Below are positions 44,835-58,109 of a stretch of 64,000 nt of DNA, piece by piece. Each line of letters starts with the position of its first letter. Within the stretch, counting starts at the first letter, position 1. Position numbers and translations under genes: made by a program. The stretch covers positions 920,001 through 984,000 of the forward strand of contig JACEVL010000494.1 of NCBI GenBank assembly GCA_020284085.1. Direction: 5' to 3'. This stretch comes from Aporrectodea caliginosa (lineage: Eukaryota; Annelida; Clitellata; Crassiclitellata; Lumbricidae). The notes under the pieces were generated by a model. The model had not been told where the DNA came from. It did no database searches and saw nothing but the letters and a program-made list of their open reading frames with translations.

Positions 44835-46224
44835 AAATTTATACCTGTATTGCGTACTGACCTAAGTCCTAAGTTGTCTCTCCAGCGCCGTCTTCTTGGT
44901 CTTCCTTGGCTTACACAGCCTTACAGTATCTTTCTTTTGGATCCGGTCATCAGCAACAGCGATCTAATATAAGAACTTCGATAGCGCCACTTTCAAAATG
45001 CTCAAGGCGTCATTCGATGACCGGATAGATTAACTGATTTTGCTATAGCTCTCAACATTTGGTTGGGAGCAGTCCCGGATTCAGGTACTGAACTGGTCCA
45101 GGTTTATGCCCCGCAATTCAGCAACAAAATTTAAATGATTAGCCTACAGTTTACTCCTCATGCAGTGAGCTAACCCTTTAACAGAGAGTATCTGGCGAAG
45201 CAGCAACCACTTTTGTAAATCTGCTTCATGTGTCATTAAGCCGCCATAATAGAAACGGAACAATAGAAGATTCACTTTGACAGCATTACTATTATCCAAC
45301 CACGTGAATAAACTGCGTCATACTTGCGGAGTTAAGTAAGTTGGTAAGTATGCAACAAGTGATCCTCTGTGTCATTTCACCGCATTGGTCGGTTAGTTTA
45401 CACACCTTATACAGTCTGTATAAAATTAAGACAAACTAGTAACAACTGGCGATAAAACGTGGCGAAAACTGTTAGGCGCCGTCTGGTGGAGGCATCTTTA
45501 TGTCGAGGCAGCTGCACTAGTTTGGCTGCTGCGTAATCTGGAAGTGGTTGGTATTAAGCAAAGACCTATGGCCAGGAACTTGGTGATCAGGGAAAGTGTA
45601 TCCCAATGGAGGTAATCTGATCCAATAGGAAACTCTCCAAGTTCTCCTACACTTATAAACCCTCAATCCTATCGATTTTGTTTTGACTAAGCGCCTGTGA
45701 ATAAGCTGGTTCCCACGACCTCGCTTTTTTGGCCGCTGTAGAAATCTCGAGATTACGATCACGATTACGAAACCCGGGATTTTAGGGCGCACTGCATGCA
45801 TGGCCTGTTATTTAGACCACTAGTGGTGACGAATTGCATTTGTATTTGAGATATTATTAAAGTAGCTAACCTCATCTGAATCATTCAACTGACGAATCAA
45901 TAGATCGATCGATAATATGACTGAAGGTTTGATCATGATGGGTCGAGAAATGAAATGGTCTATTGTTTAATCTGCCGCATGATTGATTTTGACAGAGAGA
46001 CTGTTACAAAGAAATTTCATTCGGAGGCAGTCGATGGCTGAACCGGTTAGATGGATCGGCAAGTGATTGATCGACGGAATATGATGGGCCTATATATCGA
46101 TCAGTCTATTGATTTGACGATTGATTTATATCGATTAGGCTAATTTCTTGATTTGCTGGTTGTATTTAACAGAGCGACTTCAGTGAAGAACACGGGAATT
46201 CATTCCTCGTAGTCATCCTTCATC
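44835..46224. other. upstream of EHD; no gene; LINE tails
   Basis: A minus-strand LINE tail scrap (TTCGATAGCGCCACTTTC) lies at about 44975, and an (ATTACG) family tail at 45689-45770. ATCGAT-rich DNA follows from 45900 to 46150. A possible acceptor (TTTAACAG, ending 46172) would start a short 5' UTR exon ahead of the EHD start. Confidence 0.5.
45689..45770 (+). repeat. diverged LINE 3' end with ATTACG tail
   Basis: AAGCGCCTGTGAATAAGCTGG, TTCCCACGACCTCGC, GGCCGCTGTAGAAATC, then ATTACGATCACGATTACG. A subfamily of the 6274 repeat. Confidence 0.7.
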
Positions 46225-47142
46225 ATGTTTTCTTTCGTGAAGAACGGCGACACCAATCGAAAGGTCGAGACCGAGGTCTACGCTTCGGTGGCCGAGGGTC
46301 TTAAGAAGCTCTACAAGTCGAAGCTGCTTCCACTGGAAGAGTTCTACAAGTTCCACGCCTTCCATTCCCCTCCACTGGACGACCCAGACTTCGATGCCAA
46401 GCCGACCGTTCTCCTCGTAGGCCAATACTCCACCGGAAAGACGACCTTCATCCGCTACCTTCTGGAGCAGGACTTCCCCGGAATGCGCATTGGACCGGAA
46501 CCGACGACGGACAGCTTCATTGTCGTATCCCACGCCGAATCGGAGAGCGTCATACCGGGAAACGCCCTCGTGGTCGATCCAAAGAAACCGTTCCGGGCTC
46601 TGGCCAAGTTCGGCAACGCCTTCCTCAACCGACTTCAGTGTTCGCTGATCAGCAACAAGGTCCTCGAAACCCTTACGATCATCGACACTCCGGGGATCCT
46701 TGCCGGAGAGAAACAAAGGGCCGATCGGGGGTACAACTTCTCTGGAGTCATCGAATGGTTGGCCGAACGCGTCGACTCTATCATCCTACTCTTCGACGCC
46801 CATAAACTGGACATTTCGGATGAGTTCCGGGCCGTCATCGAAGCGATGAAAGGCTACGATGATAAGATACGTATCGTGCTGAACAAGGCTGACATGGTCG
46901 ACCATCAGGAGCTGATGAGGGTCTACGGGGCCCTGATGTGGTCTCTCGGGAAGGTCCTTAACACACCAGAGGTCGCCAGGGTCTACATCGGATCGTTCTG
47001 GGACAGTCCACTGCACTTCGACATGAACCGGAAGCTGTTTGAGTTGGAGGAAAAAGACCTCTTCCGAGAAATTCAACGACTGCCCAGAAACGCCGCACTG
47101 CGCAAGCTCAACGACCTCATCAAGAGGGCACGCCTTGCCAAG
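46225..47142 (+). CDS. EHD: EHD-family dynamin-like ATPase, coding exon 1
   Basis: Residues 1-306 of a 566-residue EH-domain-containing protein. ATG at 46225 has A at -3 and begins with the family N-terminus MFSFVKN. The dynamin-type nucleotide-binding domain is complete: P-loop GQYSTGKT (66-73), switch I TTDSF (94-98), DTPG (154-157) and NKAD (220-223). Very conserved FDAHKLDISDEF, RVYGALMWSLGKV and RNAALRKLNDLIKRARLAK blocks follow. EHD proteins bind ATP, assemble on membranes and remodel endocytic-recycling tubules. The second Phe-containing motif of vertebrate EHDs (NPF in KLNPFGN) is here ALAKFGN, while KKPF (120-123) is kept. The exon ends GCCAAG|GTATCT, phase 0. GC-rich third positions stand out from the AT-rich surroundings. 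Confidence 0.97.
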
Positions 47143-47159
47143 GTATCTATAGGTCGTAG

Positions 47160-47315
47160 CGAGAGTTTCTCTCTCTGTCTGTCTCTGTCTCTCTCTCTAT
47201 CTGTCTCTGTCTCTGTCTCTGTCTGTCTGTGTCTTTCCGTGTCTCTGTCTCTGTTTCTCTGTCTCTGTCTCTGGCTCTCTGTTTCTCTCTGTTTCTCTGT
47301 CTGTCTGTCTGTCTG

Positions 47316-47388
<73 letters not shown>

Positions 47389-47390
47389 GT
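47160..47390 (+). repeat. TCTG/CT/TA compound repeat at the start of the EHD intron
   Basis: It begins only about 20 bp inside the intron: degenerate TCTGTCTC, then (CTGT)n, (CT)n at 47337-47364 and (TA)n at 47364-47388. Frame read-through of exon 1 into it gives an artefactual 389-aa ORF. Confidence 0.9.
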
Positions 47391-47499
47391 ATAATGTATA
47401 ATTGTATATGAATGCTTGCACCACAGTACATCACAATTCTATTCACTTAATTAAGTATTAAGTAATAAAGAAGTTCTTTCAATTATTTTAGGCGCTTAA

Positions 47500-47595
47500 C
47501 CATTGCAAGTACTGTTAGGGTTGCAATGGCTTGATCTCTTGTATCCGGGGTCAAGCGCTGTATAAATCATACATACATACATGCATACATACAGG
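47500..47595 (+). repeat. LINE 3' end with CATA tail
   Basis: TCAAGCGCTGTATAAATCAT followed by ACATACATACATGC repeats; same tail type as at 41672. Confidence 0.6.
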
Positions 47596-47646
47596 CCTTT
47601 GTTCATGGCCCTCCTGTCCATCAACTTGACCTTTCTCAATCTACTG

Positions 47647-47842
<196 letters not shown>

Positions 47843-48705
47843 TCGGAGCTCCGTTACTGGATGTCCTCGAATCGCCTCACTCTTAATTCTACAAAAACTC
47901 AGCTGATCTGGCTTGGCACCCGCCAGCAGCTCCTAAGACTTGACTATGACCTCCTTTCTGAGCAGTTTCCATTGTTTTCCTTCTTGACAACTGTTCGCGA
48001 CTCGGGTGTTACCCTTGACAGGACTCTTTCGTTTGCTGAACACATCTCTAGCCTCTCTCGGTCTAGTTTTTATCACCTGAGACATCTTCGAGCTGTCAGG
48101 AGATCTGTGTCCTCCTCCACTTTTACCTCGATAGTCCATGCTTTCATCTGCTCACACATTGATTACTGCAACTCGCTACTTGTTGGTCTTCCGAAGTCTC
48201 GCCTGTCATCTCTTCAATCGGTGCTAAATGCAGGTGCTGCCTTATTGTCCGCCTTCTTCGTTTCTAACATATCTCAACCTTCATGACAGAGCACTTACAC
48301 TGGATTCCGCTCATTGTCCGTATTCGGTTTAAAGTTATTTTCCTTACTTCCGGAGCGTTATTGGGTCAGGTTCCACGCGATCTTTGTGATCTTATCCTTC
48401 GTCCTCTTTCGGCTGCCTCTGGCGGCCCTCTTCGTTCGTTGGACCGACATGACCTCTTGGTGACTCGGACTCGGACTGCTACTGCCCAATACCGCGATTA
48501 TGCGTCTGTTGGTCCTATGCTCTGGAACGATTTTCCCTCTGCAACTCGCTCTATTATCTTAACTGGGGTACTTCTGTCTCTGCCCGTACTCTTAAGACTT
48601 TTCTTTTCTCGCGGGGATTTTCCCACTGGAAGCGCCTCTGATTAGGTTGTGCCGTGAGAGGCGCTTTAGAAATACATAAATACCATACAATACAATACAC
48701 ACACA
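47843..48705 (+). pseudogene. 5'-truncated CR1/L2-type LINE in EHD intron
   Basis: The first frame to 48286 gives YWMSSNRLTLNSTKTQLIWL, TTVRDSGVTLDRTLSF, SFYHLRHLRAVRRS and CNSLLVGLPKSRLSSLQSVLN. A frameshift near 48250 moves to the second frame (48283-48645) with HLHWIPLIVRIRFKV, LGQVPRDLCDLI, TRTATAQYRDYASVGPMLWN and RLFFSRG. These are the C-terminal motifs of CR1/L2 ORF2 after the catalytic core. The 3' end reads GAGGCGCTTTAGAAATACAT and then ATACAATACAATACACAC. It is truncated exactly at the (CT)n array. Not functional. Confidence 0.9.
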
Positions 48706-49239
48706 CAGTTACATATTCATTGAACTGATATGTGCATGCAGACATACAAAATCTAAAGGGTGTTTAATATATTGCATGGCTTTGAAGTATAAGGTGGTCG
48801 TTACGTAGTGGTGTGGTACGTATGGTGTAGAATTATGTGGTTTAGCATGATATGGTGAGGCATGGTATCGGCTAATATAGTTTGTTAAGGTATACGATAT
48901 GCTATTCTCTTGTTCCAATTGTGAGCCGTGGGACCGTAGTTTATCGAATTGACTTTAAACAGAGAAAGGCGTTGCTTTAGGGGCCTGAGAATGAATCATG
49001 ACCTGGGTTTTTATTGAGAATGGGTGGGGAAGGGCAGGGACAGGCCATGGACGAATGACGGAGGAAGAAGGGAGGGCCTGAGAGGGTGTAAGGCAGAATG
49101 GTAACGACGAAAGCTTATCCGTGCTTAGATGAAAAACAGGTATACAAATAACTGCTAGCGTTCAATATTTATTAAACATCTTGGAGGGAATAGCCAGTGC
49201 GCAGTCTCAATATGGCAGGACTCACCCTGGCCGCGCCTG

Positions 49240-50040
49240 GCACCCCGACTCTCCTCCTACTCCTCCCTCAACCCAGTTTGTCGTCTTTTTCATCAACCCC
49301 AACCTCTTTTCCCTTGTACTTCTTCTTTTTCTCTTCCTCTTGTTTTTCTTCTTTCGTCCACTTTTCTTTCCTTTTGTCATCATTTTATCCTCTTCATCTC
49401 TTCTCTTCTCCACTTCATCTTCTTTCTCCTTCTCCTCTTCCTTCTCCTCTTTGTCCTTTCCTTAGCTCTTCCTTTTCTTTTCCTCTGTCTCCTTACTATT
49501 TTCTTCCTCCTCCTCTTCTTTCGATCTTCGTTTTTCTTTTCTTCTGTCACCCTCTCCTCTTCTTCTCTTTCTTCTTTCTCCTTCTCCTCCTCCTACCTAT
49601 TTTCATATCGAACATTTATATAGCGCCTCTTCAAGAAAACTGCTCAGAAGCTCAGAATCTGGATCTTCTTCTTCCTCCTCTCCTTCATTATCATGTCCTC
49701 TCGCTTTTTCATCTTTCGATTCTTTTTTCCTCATATCCTACTGCTTCCTCTTGATCTCCTGTGGTTCGTCTTCTCCCTCCTCTTCCTCTTCCTGCACTTG
49801 TAATAGTTCTTCCTCATCCTCATCCATCTTCCACGACTTGTTCCTTCTGTTTTTATGCTTCTCAGGCTCCTCCTCTATACACTTATCGTCATCTGTCTCT
49901 GTTTCTATGCCTCTCCTCCTATACCTACGTCTCCTCCTCTCTCCTCCTCGTCTCCTTCTGGCTCCTGCTAACTCCTCCTCTTTTCTGTTTCCTTCTCCGC
50001 TCCAATTCCTCTGTCCTTTCTTCTCTCCTTCAGCCTACCC
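49240..50040 (+). repeat. polypyrimidine tract, 800 bp, with a LINE tail scrap
   Basis: C+T-rich triplets (TTC, TCC, CTT) throughout, like the tract at 12.6-13.2 kb. At 49612-49662 the word ATTTATATAGCGCCTCTTCA interrupts it as a minus-strand LINE 3' end. Leu/Ser/Phe-rich ORFs are artefacts. Confidence 0.85.
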
Positions 50041-50927
50041 TGGCTAAAGAAGGCGGAGGCTCTGGCCAACTTGAAAGCGACTCGACCTCGCATCATAAAA
50101 GAGACGTTCAACTGAGCGACTGCGAGAATGCGACTCAATTAAAAACAGGTGCTTGCTAATCACATATCGTCATTGCCAACTAACTGTTCTATGCGAGTCG
50201 CAGTAGATGTTATTCTGTCTGTCTGTCTGTCTATATATCTCCTCACCCTACCCTAGATCTCTCTCTATACCTCTCTACGTCCATATGTCTAGCTTTCACT
50301 CTAACTTTCCTTCGTTCTCTGTGCTTCTCTGTCTCCTGAATCCTGATCTGCCGGCCTGCTTGTATCTCTGTTTATCTATGCATGCACTGCTTGTCTTTCT
50401 GTTGATGCCTTACTGTCTGTCTGTCTCCGTCGCTCTCTGTCTCTTTCTGTGTCTCTGTCTCTGCCTCGTGTCTGTTTGTCTCTCTCTGTCTGCTGTCAAT
50501 TTTTCTGCCTGTCTCTCTCTCAGCGTCTTACAACCGTCCGTGTCACTCTGCGAGCTCGTGCAAGCTCTGCTTAAAAGTCTATCGTGTATCGGGTGACACG
50601 CTGGGCCCGTGCGTCCCAGCGACAGGCGTCCAACATTCCACCGCAGTCCAGGCAGGAGTCAGGACGATCTCTCCCTCTGCTGCTCTATGGAAATCAAATA
50701 TATCTCCTTGTACGACGAACAATCGAGGCATTCATATCAGAGCTTGATCTCAGATACCGCCCGTATATGTATAATGTATATACATATATGCAAAAATATA
50801 TGATATATACACATAACGCTCATATGTACATATTAAATACATGTAGAAAAAAAATATATAAATATACGTGCATACATGATATATGTAAGAAGCCTTGGTA
50901 TAAGGTCTTAAGCCAATCTTGACAGAC

Positions 50928-50959
<32 letters not shown>

Positions 50960-52574
50960 AGAAAGACAGAATAACCTGGAGATGTCACACGTGATATGCA
51001 GATGTGCCGTCGATTCCAGAACACATGACCTGTCTACGGAAGGTGTCTTCCAAATTCCCATTTTTTATAAACTCTCAAGTGCCACCATATTTCTCGATGT
51101 GGATTATGTTGTAATATGGTGTGGTGTCTTATAACAGGTGGTATACTGTTTATTCGCTTTAGCCCAGGTTCGAAATAGTGTGTGTGTGTGCGTCTGTCTA
51201 TTTGTCTGTTTGTCTGGTTGTCTGCCTGTCTCTCAGTCAGTCACTCAGTCAGTCACTCAGCTTGCCAGTTTGTCTGCCTGTCTCTCTGCCTTTCTGTCTG
51301 CATATCTGTAGTCGTCGAGGCAATAAATTAGTACCGTACATATAGGTTCATGGGTGTACCTGCTCAGCTGGTGATTAAAGATGTCGGTAAGGGCCCAGGT
51401 TGGCCACACGCCCTTGTTCGTATACGTTGACAGGGAGGAAAAAGAAGTCGATAACACTTGTTGTCCATTGCAGACGACCCTCGATGCGGCAACCTAGTCT
51501 ATGGCACAACCATTCTCCCGCCCTTTGGTTGCATTTACATGTAGAGCAGCGGGAGATACCCCCTCCCCCGTAGGGTGGCACGCAGTTCGATACCATGGCA
51601 ACAGTGCAATGAAAGAATTTGGAAGACTATGACAAATTTAATCGTCGTCGTCGTCTTCTTCGTCGTCGGCGTCATTACCTTAATCATTGTTTTAGCGACT
51701 TTTAATCGTCTCTGATTATCATCATCGTCGTTGTCATCATTGTCTTCTTCATCATTGTTCTTGTCGTTGTCATAAAGACCATCATATCATCGGCGATCTC
51801 GCCTTCTCGTTGGCATTCACATCATCGTCTTCATTTAAGGGAGTTGTATCAGGAGTTTGCTGATTATAGTAGTTAACAGCCCCAAACTCGGCCACGCTGC
51901 TTTAGGGATTTGCTTCATGAGTCTATGTTGCAAAGATGGATGCGGAATTTTTCTTAGACTCTTAGAGGATTAGAAAGCTTGCTGCCGTATCATCAGATGG
52001 AGCCGCTGTTCCTATCTGAGAGCCATCGGAAATAGGGTTAGCCACAGGGCAACTAGATTTATCTGGAGCTGCTTGACAGTTGGTAAGTGAAAGAATGTTT
52101 AGCGGGGGTTTGGGCGAACCGGGCAGCGGTTACTGCATGGTCCATGGAGGTGAATCATTCCATGTTTAATGTGTCGCTTTACCACAGCTCTGCATACACT
52201 GCAAAGCCCTCCGCTTTATTCGAGACCCCGGGATAAAAAAATGAGGATTCAACAAAGTACCCATTAAGAACTTGCGAATATAGGGAACGAAAAGCCATTA
52301 GGGTTCGGGTGAACGAGCTTATAGGCTTAAGCCAAAAACAGGTTCGACAAGGGGCGTATCAGATGGCAAACGAGCGCCGATTAACGGTGTAAGAACACCA
52401 AAGAAGAGAAAGTAATTAGCAAGTGTCGACAAACCTGCCACAGTTACAGACAGTATATATACCGAACCGCACACAAGAAGGCAACGAAGTTCACGGATAG
52501 ACTTTAAAAATGGAATTAAGCCAAAACCTCGCCTCTTGAATGGTAGAAGTCGCAAACTAGGACGAGAGTCTATC

Positions 52575-52772
<198 letters not shown>

Positions 52773-53324
52773 TGCGCAAATTTCAGCACGCACAAATTCA
52801 CATACAAAGGCGAATCCGCACAGTGGCAAGAACCTTTAATCCAGCTTCTGAGACAAACTGCACAAACTGTACAACAAAATATGCCATGTCAACCTTTGTC
52901 CTGATCAACAAGGTTACATGCGAATTTATGATTCATGGGCTTCCTAACTAACGGAGACCTGGTCGTCGTCTGTGCTTTCCATTGAAAATAATCATCAGAT
53001 ATTTAGCCTAACAAAACGAATCATGCTGTTGATAGCCTACAATTACACGACATCATCGGAGTCAGTATTTCAGGAAATAATCAGTCATAACTATAATTAA
53101 ACTTTAGACTTAGCCTACTGTCAAAGTAAGCAGCTAATCACCTTAAATAACAAATCACAGAATACGTGGAAAGAAGAAGAACGAGAAGAAGAAGATGATG
53201 ACGAAGAGGAAGAGGACGAAGAAGAACAGTGCCTTAAGAGGAGCAAAAACAGGAAGAGAACAGAGGAGCAGTTCCTTAAGAGGAGGAAGAACAGGAAGAG
53301 GAGCAGGTCCTTAAACTGGCCTAA

Positions 53325-53567
53325 GGAGCAGCCATGAGTATGAAGTATTAGCGGCTTCATTTTCTTAGCCTCGGCAGGGACGGTTGGCCACCCCTCCTGA
53401 TTTTCCCAATGACACCGTATGGTCAGTGTACTCATTATTGCCGAGTTTCTATCGGCGCAAGTAGAGTCGAAATCTCGAAATAAATGGCTGCCCTGGCGAG
53501 GATTTGAACCTCCCGGCATCTGGATTAACAGTCCAGAACGCTAAACACTAGGCTATCGAGCACACTA
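53325..53567 (-). mobile_element. tRNA-derived SINE, family A, copy 2
   Basis: Minus strand from 53567: A-box-like TAGCCTAGTGTTTAGCG, an anticodon-arm-like CTGGA-CTGTTAA-TCCAG hairpin (an Asn-type GTT would sit in the loop), then B box GGTTCAAATCC. No acceptor-stem pairing, so not a working tRNA. The body (TGGCCAACCGTCCCTGCCGAG, GCTAAGAAAATGAAGCCGC, CATACTCATGGCTGC) matches copy 1 at 31455-31645. Confidence 0.75.
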
Positions 53568-53591
53568 CAGATAATACTATTTGGAAAGCGG

Positions 53592-53715
53592 TAGTAGTAG
53601 TAGTTTTTGTCTAACGACACTGTGCGAAAACAAAGATCATTGGCGTCGCCCTCCTCCTTTATCCAGGCTTGGGACTGGCACTGCCTGGCACTAGGAGTTG
53701 GAAAGCGGTATTGAA
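53592..53715 (-). repeat. LINE-like 3' end, GCCTGG...GGCGACGC family
   Basis: Minus strand: CCAGTCCCAAGCCTGGATAA, AGGAGGAGGGCGACGCC, then GTCGTTAGACAAAAACTACTAC tail. A plus-strand copy lies at 60918 and a scrap near 32410. Confidence 0.65.
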
Positions 53716-55291
53716 ATACAAGCAATACTTAGAGTCTTAGACGAACAATAAATAAAAGAATAATACAAGCAATATTTAACTATAGCCTACCTATAAATTA
53801 TTACAATTTTAGGCAATTTCTTTAAAATCATACGTGATACAAGCACATGGTTATTTTTCTGTCTCCAGGGCCCAAAAATCTATAAGACTACGTACGCTTC
53901 ATTTTAAGGAAACAGAACCATTGAAATTTTTGTTCCCCTAATAGGCCTATCGATTTCTTCTTTCTGCCTGACTTTTCTGCGTGTGAAATTTGACGGGTAA
54001 AAGTGTGAAATTTGACGGGTGAAAATCTCCAATTATTATAGTACAATAAGTTTACTGCTCTCCTTGAAATGTTGTGGCAGAAACAGCCATCACTGACACG
54101 ATCAAGATAAGTCTGAAATCGGTGAAATTGGATGCCCCTTTTTGTTCCGATGCGTCCCTGTATACGGTGGGTTGTCACAGGGTGTCGCGGTTTACCATAA
54201 ACAGGTTACAAAAATATTTAAAGGCGTTTAAGCTGACAAAAAGGTCAAATGTCAAACGAAACGGAGTCAAGGTTACTTTACTTGGTAGGGATATTGGATT
54301 CGCTCATAAACTCTCATCAATTCGCATGCTTTCGATGACATTTCGTGGCCAACAGCTAGACACCCCTCGTCTGGTTTAGTACAAGATCCAGAAAAAAATC
54401 GTGTAAAAGAACCCTATGTTAATCGGTACCCGCCCAGTTTGAAATGTCGAATTATGAAAAGCCAATTGTGTGGTAAAAATTGTTGTATATACGTAATCCA
54501 TCAGACTTGAAATTTTGATAGTCCAAAATGAGCTGCAACGAGACATACGACCCCCATGCAGGCCGTTTAATTAAGAGTATCCGAAAGAAAGGCACACATA
54601 CAAACGGAAGGACTGACAGTGTTTGATAGCAATGAATGTAAACAGTGAAACGTGTGACCAGCGCAATTCCATCAAGATACGCGATGCGATATCGCGCAAT
54701 GAAATTAATATAAATATAAATAATATATATAATAATATATATATAATTATATATATATTATATATATATATATATGTCACTAACTCCACCCGATTTCTGT
54801 CTGTCTGTGTGCTTGAGTATTTGAGTATGTCTGGTATTTGTGTGTTTTCAAGTCTGCTTGTCTCTGTTTATCAGTTTGTATCTGTGCCTATCTGTCTGTA
54901 AAAATACTTCGAGTCTGCATTATTTAAAGCAGTATCTGTGCCTTTTCTGTCTCTGTCTGTCTCTGTCTGTCCACCTGTCTGTCTGTCTGTCTGTCTCTAT
55001 CTGTCTGTCTCAAGTGGAAACAAATGCGTTGTCGTAAACGAAATACGAACGTATACACTTGATGATTTTCAGTTGAACTCCGTGAGACTGTTATACACGA
55101 GAGTCAACAATGAAATTAAGTTTGAAGGACTGCTACTCTTGTATAAAAACGATTTCAGACCTTCAACGCTGACTCAGCAATTATAATCTCAACAGTTTGC
55201 GGTCAGGGTATTCGCAGGAAAGATTGCCCAGCTGTTGTGTCTCTCTCTACCCTACAATCACGTACTCACGCACGCACGCACACACGCACGT

Positions 55292-55323
<32 letters not shown>

Positions 55324-55643
55324 TAAAGGATTCATATTAAGGAAAGTCCACGTATCATACGTATCATATCTTACCTACCTTACCCTACCTCTCTGGCTCT
55401 CTGCCTCTCTGTAGGCATAGCTTATACCTTCATAACGAGTACCGTAATGAATGAGCAACTGCCTTTTCTTTCTTGCCCCGGTCTACCCTACCTTACGATA
55501 CCTTGCTTTATTATGTGTTATAGATTATATATATGAGAAACTATAATATAGTATTATTTTATTATTATAATATAGTATTATTAATATAATATCATTTTGC
55601 GCAAACCTACCCTAATTTGCAATTGATTACATAGTTAAGGTTA

Positions 55644-57249
<1,606 letters not shown>

Positions 57250-58032
57250 GTGCATTCGTACATCATCAGCAGCCTGAAGCAGGAGATGCCCGCCATCTTC
57301 GGCAAGAAGGACCGGAAGCGCCAGCTGATCAAGAACCTCGGCGACATCTTCGCCCAGATCCAGAACGAGCACCAGATCTCTCCCGGCGACTTCCCGAACC
57401 TGCGCCGGATGCAGGAACAGCTCAAGCATCACGACTTCGCGACGTTCCACTCCATCAAACCGAAGCTGCTCGAGACCGTCGACCAGATGCTGGCCGAGGA
57501 CGTGGCCCGGCTGATGCAGCTCATGCCCAGGGATGAGGATGTCTGCCGCGAGGTCCCCGTCGTCAAGGGCGGCGCCTTCAACGGCTTCCATGAGGGTCCA
57601 TTCGGCCTCGGCATGGGTGAGGGCGTTAACGAAGGATTCGGCGAGGAAGACTGGGTCGTCGATCGCGACAAGGACAAGTACGAGGAGATCTTCCGGGCCC
57701 TGGCGCCGAACAACGGGAAGCTGACTGGGGCAGCGGCCAGGAGCGAGTTCATGAAGTCGAAGCTGCCGAGCGTCATGTTGGCCAAGATCTGGAAGATGTC
57801 GGATATCGACCAGGACGGAATGCTTGACCTCGACGAGTTCAGCCTCGCCCTTCATCTGATGCACATCAAGGTTTCGGGACACGACTTGCCCAGCGAACTG
57901 CCCGAACATCTGATTCCGCCTTCGAAGCGTGACCTCATCAGCACCTTCACGCTTAACAACGAATATAAGAACTACTCTCTGAGCATGGACAAGGCCATCG
58001 ACAACTACCGCTTCTCCATGTACTGCAAGTAA
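57250..58032 (+). CDS. EHD: EHD-family dynamin-like ATPase, coding exon 2 (helical and EH domains)
   Basis: Residues 307-566, joined in phase 0 as ...RARLAK|VHSYIISSLK, which matches the family across the junction. HQISPGDFPNLRRMQEQL and KPKLLETVDQMLAEDVARLM form the helical domain, then a linker with GPF. The EH domain spans about 444-533. It keeps the canonical EF-hand calcium loop DIDQDGMLDLDE (491-502), with Asp at positions 1, 3, 5 and 9 and Glu at 12, plus the IWKMSD Trp that binds Asn-Pro-Phe peptides in the family. LPEHLIPPSKR is where EHD proteins normally end or add a few residues. Here 33 more residues follow before TAA, with the same GC-rich codon use, so the extension looks genuinely coding. 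Confidence 0.96.
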   Translation: MHSYIISSLKQEMPAIFGKKDRKRQLIKNLGDIFAQIQNEHQISPGDFPNLRRMQEQLKHHDFATFHSIKPKLLETVDQMLAEDVARLMQLMPRDEDVCREVPVVKGGAFNGFHEGPFGLGMGEGVNEGFGEEDWVVDRDKDKYEEIFRALAPNNGKLTGAAARSEFMKSKLPSVMLAKIWKMSDIDQDGMLDLDEFSLALHLMHIKVSGHDLPSELPEHLIPPSKRDLISTFTLNNEYKNYSLSMDKAIDNYRFSMYCK

Positions 58033-58109
58033 CTTCGAAACCCCGTTAGCTCTCCACAGGCTCAACGTCGTAAACGTTATGACGTACGACGTATGTGACG
58101 TAAGAACAT

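Noticed and set aside
46213..46716. 167-aa open frame antisense to EHD exon 1
   Set aside because: Same cause: codon-bias shadow of the real exon.
47143..47394. Read-through of EHD exon 1 into Leu/Ser/Val-rich sequence (389-aa ORF)
   Set aside because: The extra part is TCTG/CT microsatellite after a good donor site; exon 2 continues the family sequence in phase.
49197..50159. Phe/Leu/Ser-rich ORFs in the EHD intron
   Set aside because: Products of the 800-bp C+T tract.
53487..53567. Possible tRNA-Asn gene (minus strand)
   Set aside because: Anticodon arm and B box are good, but the acceptor stem does not pair and the sequence continues into a SINE body shared with another locus.
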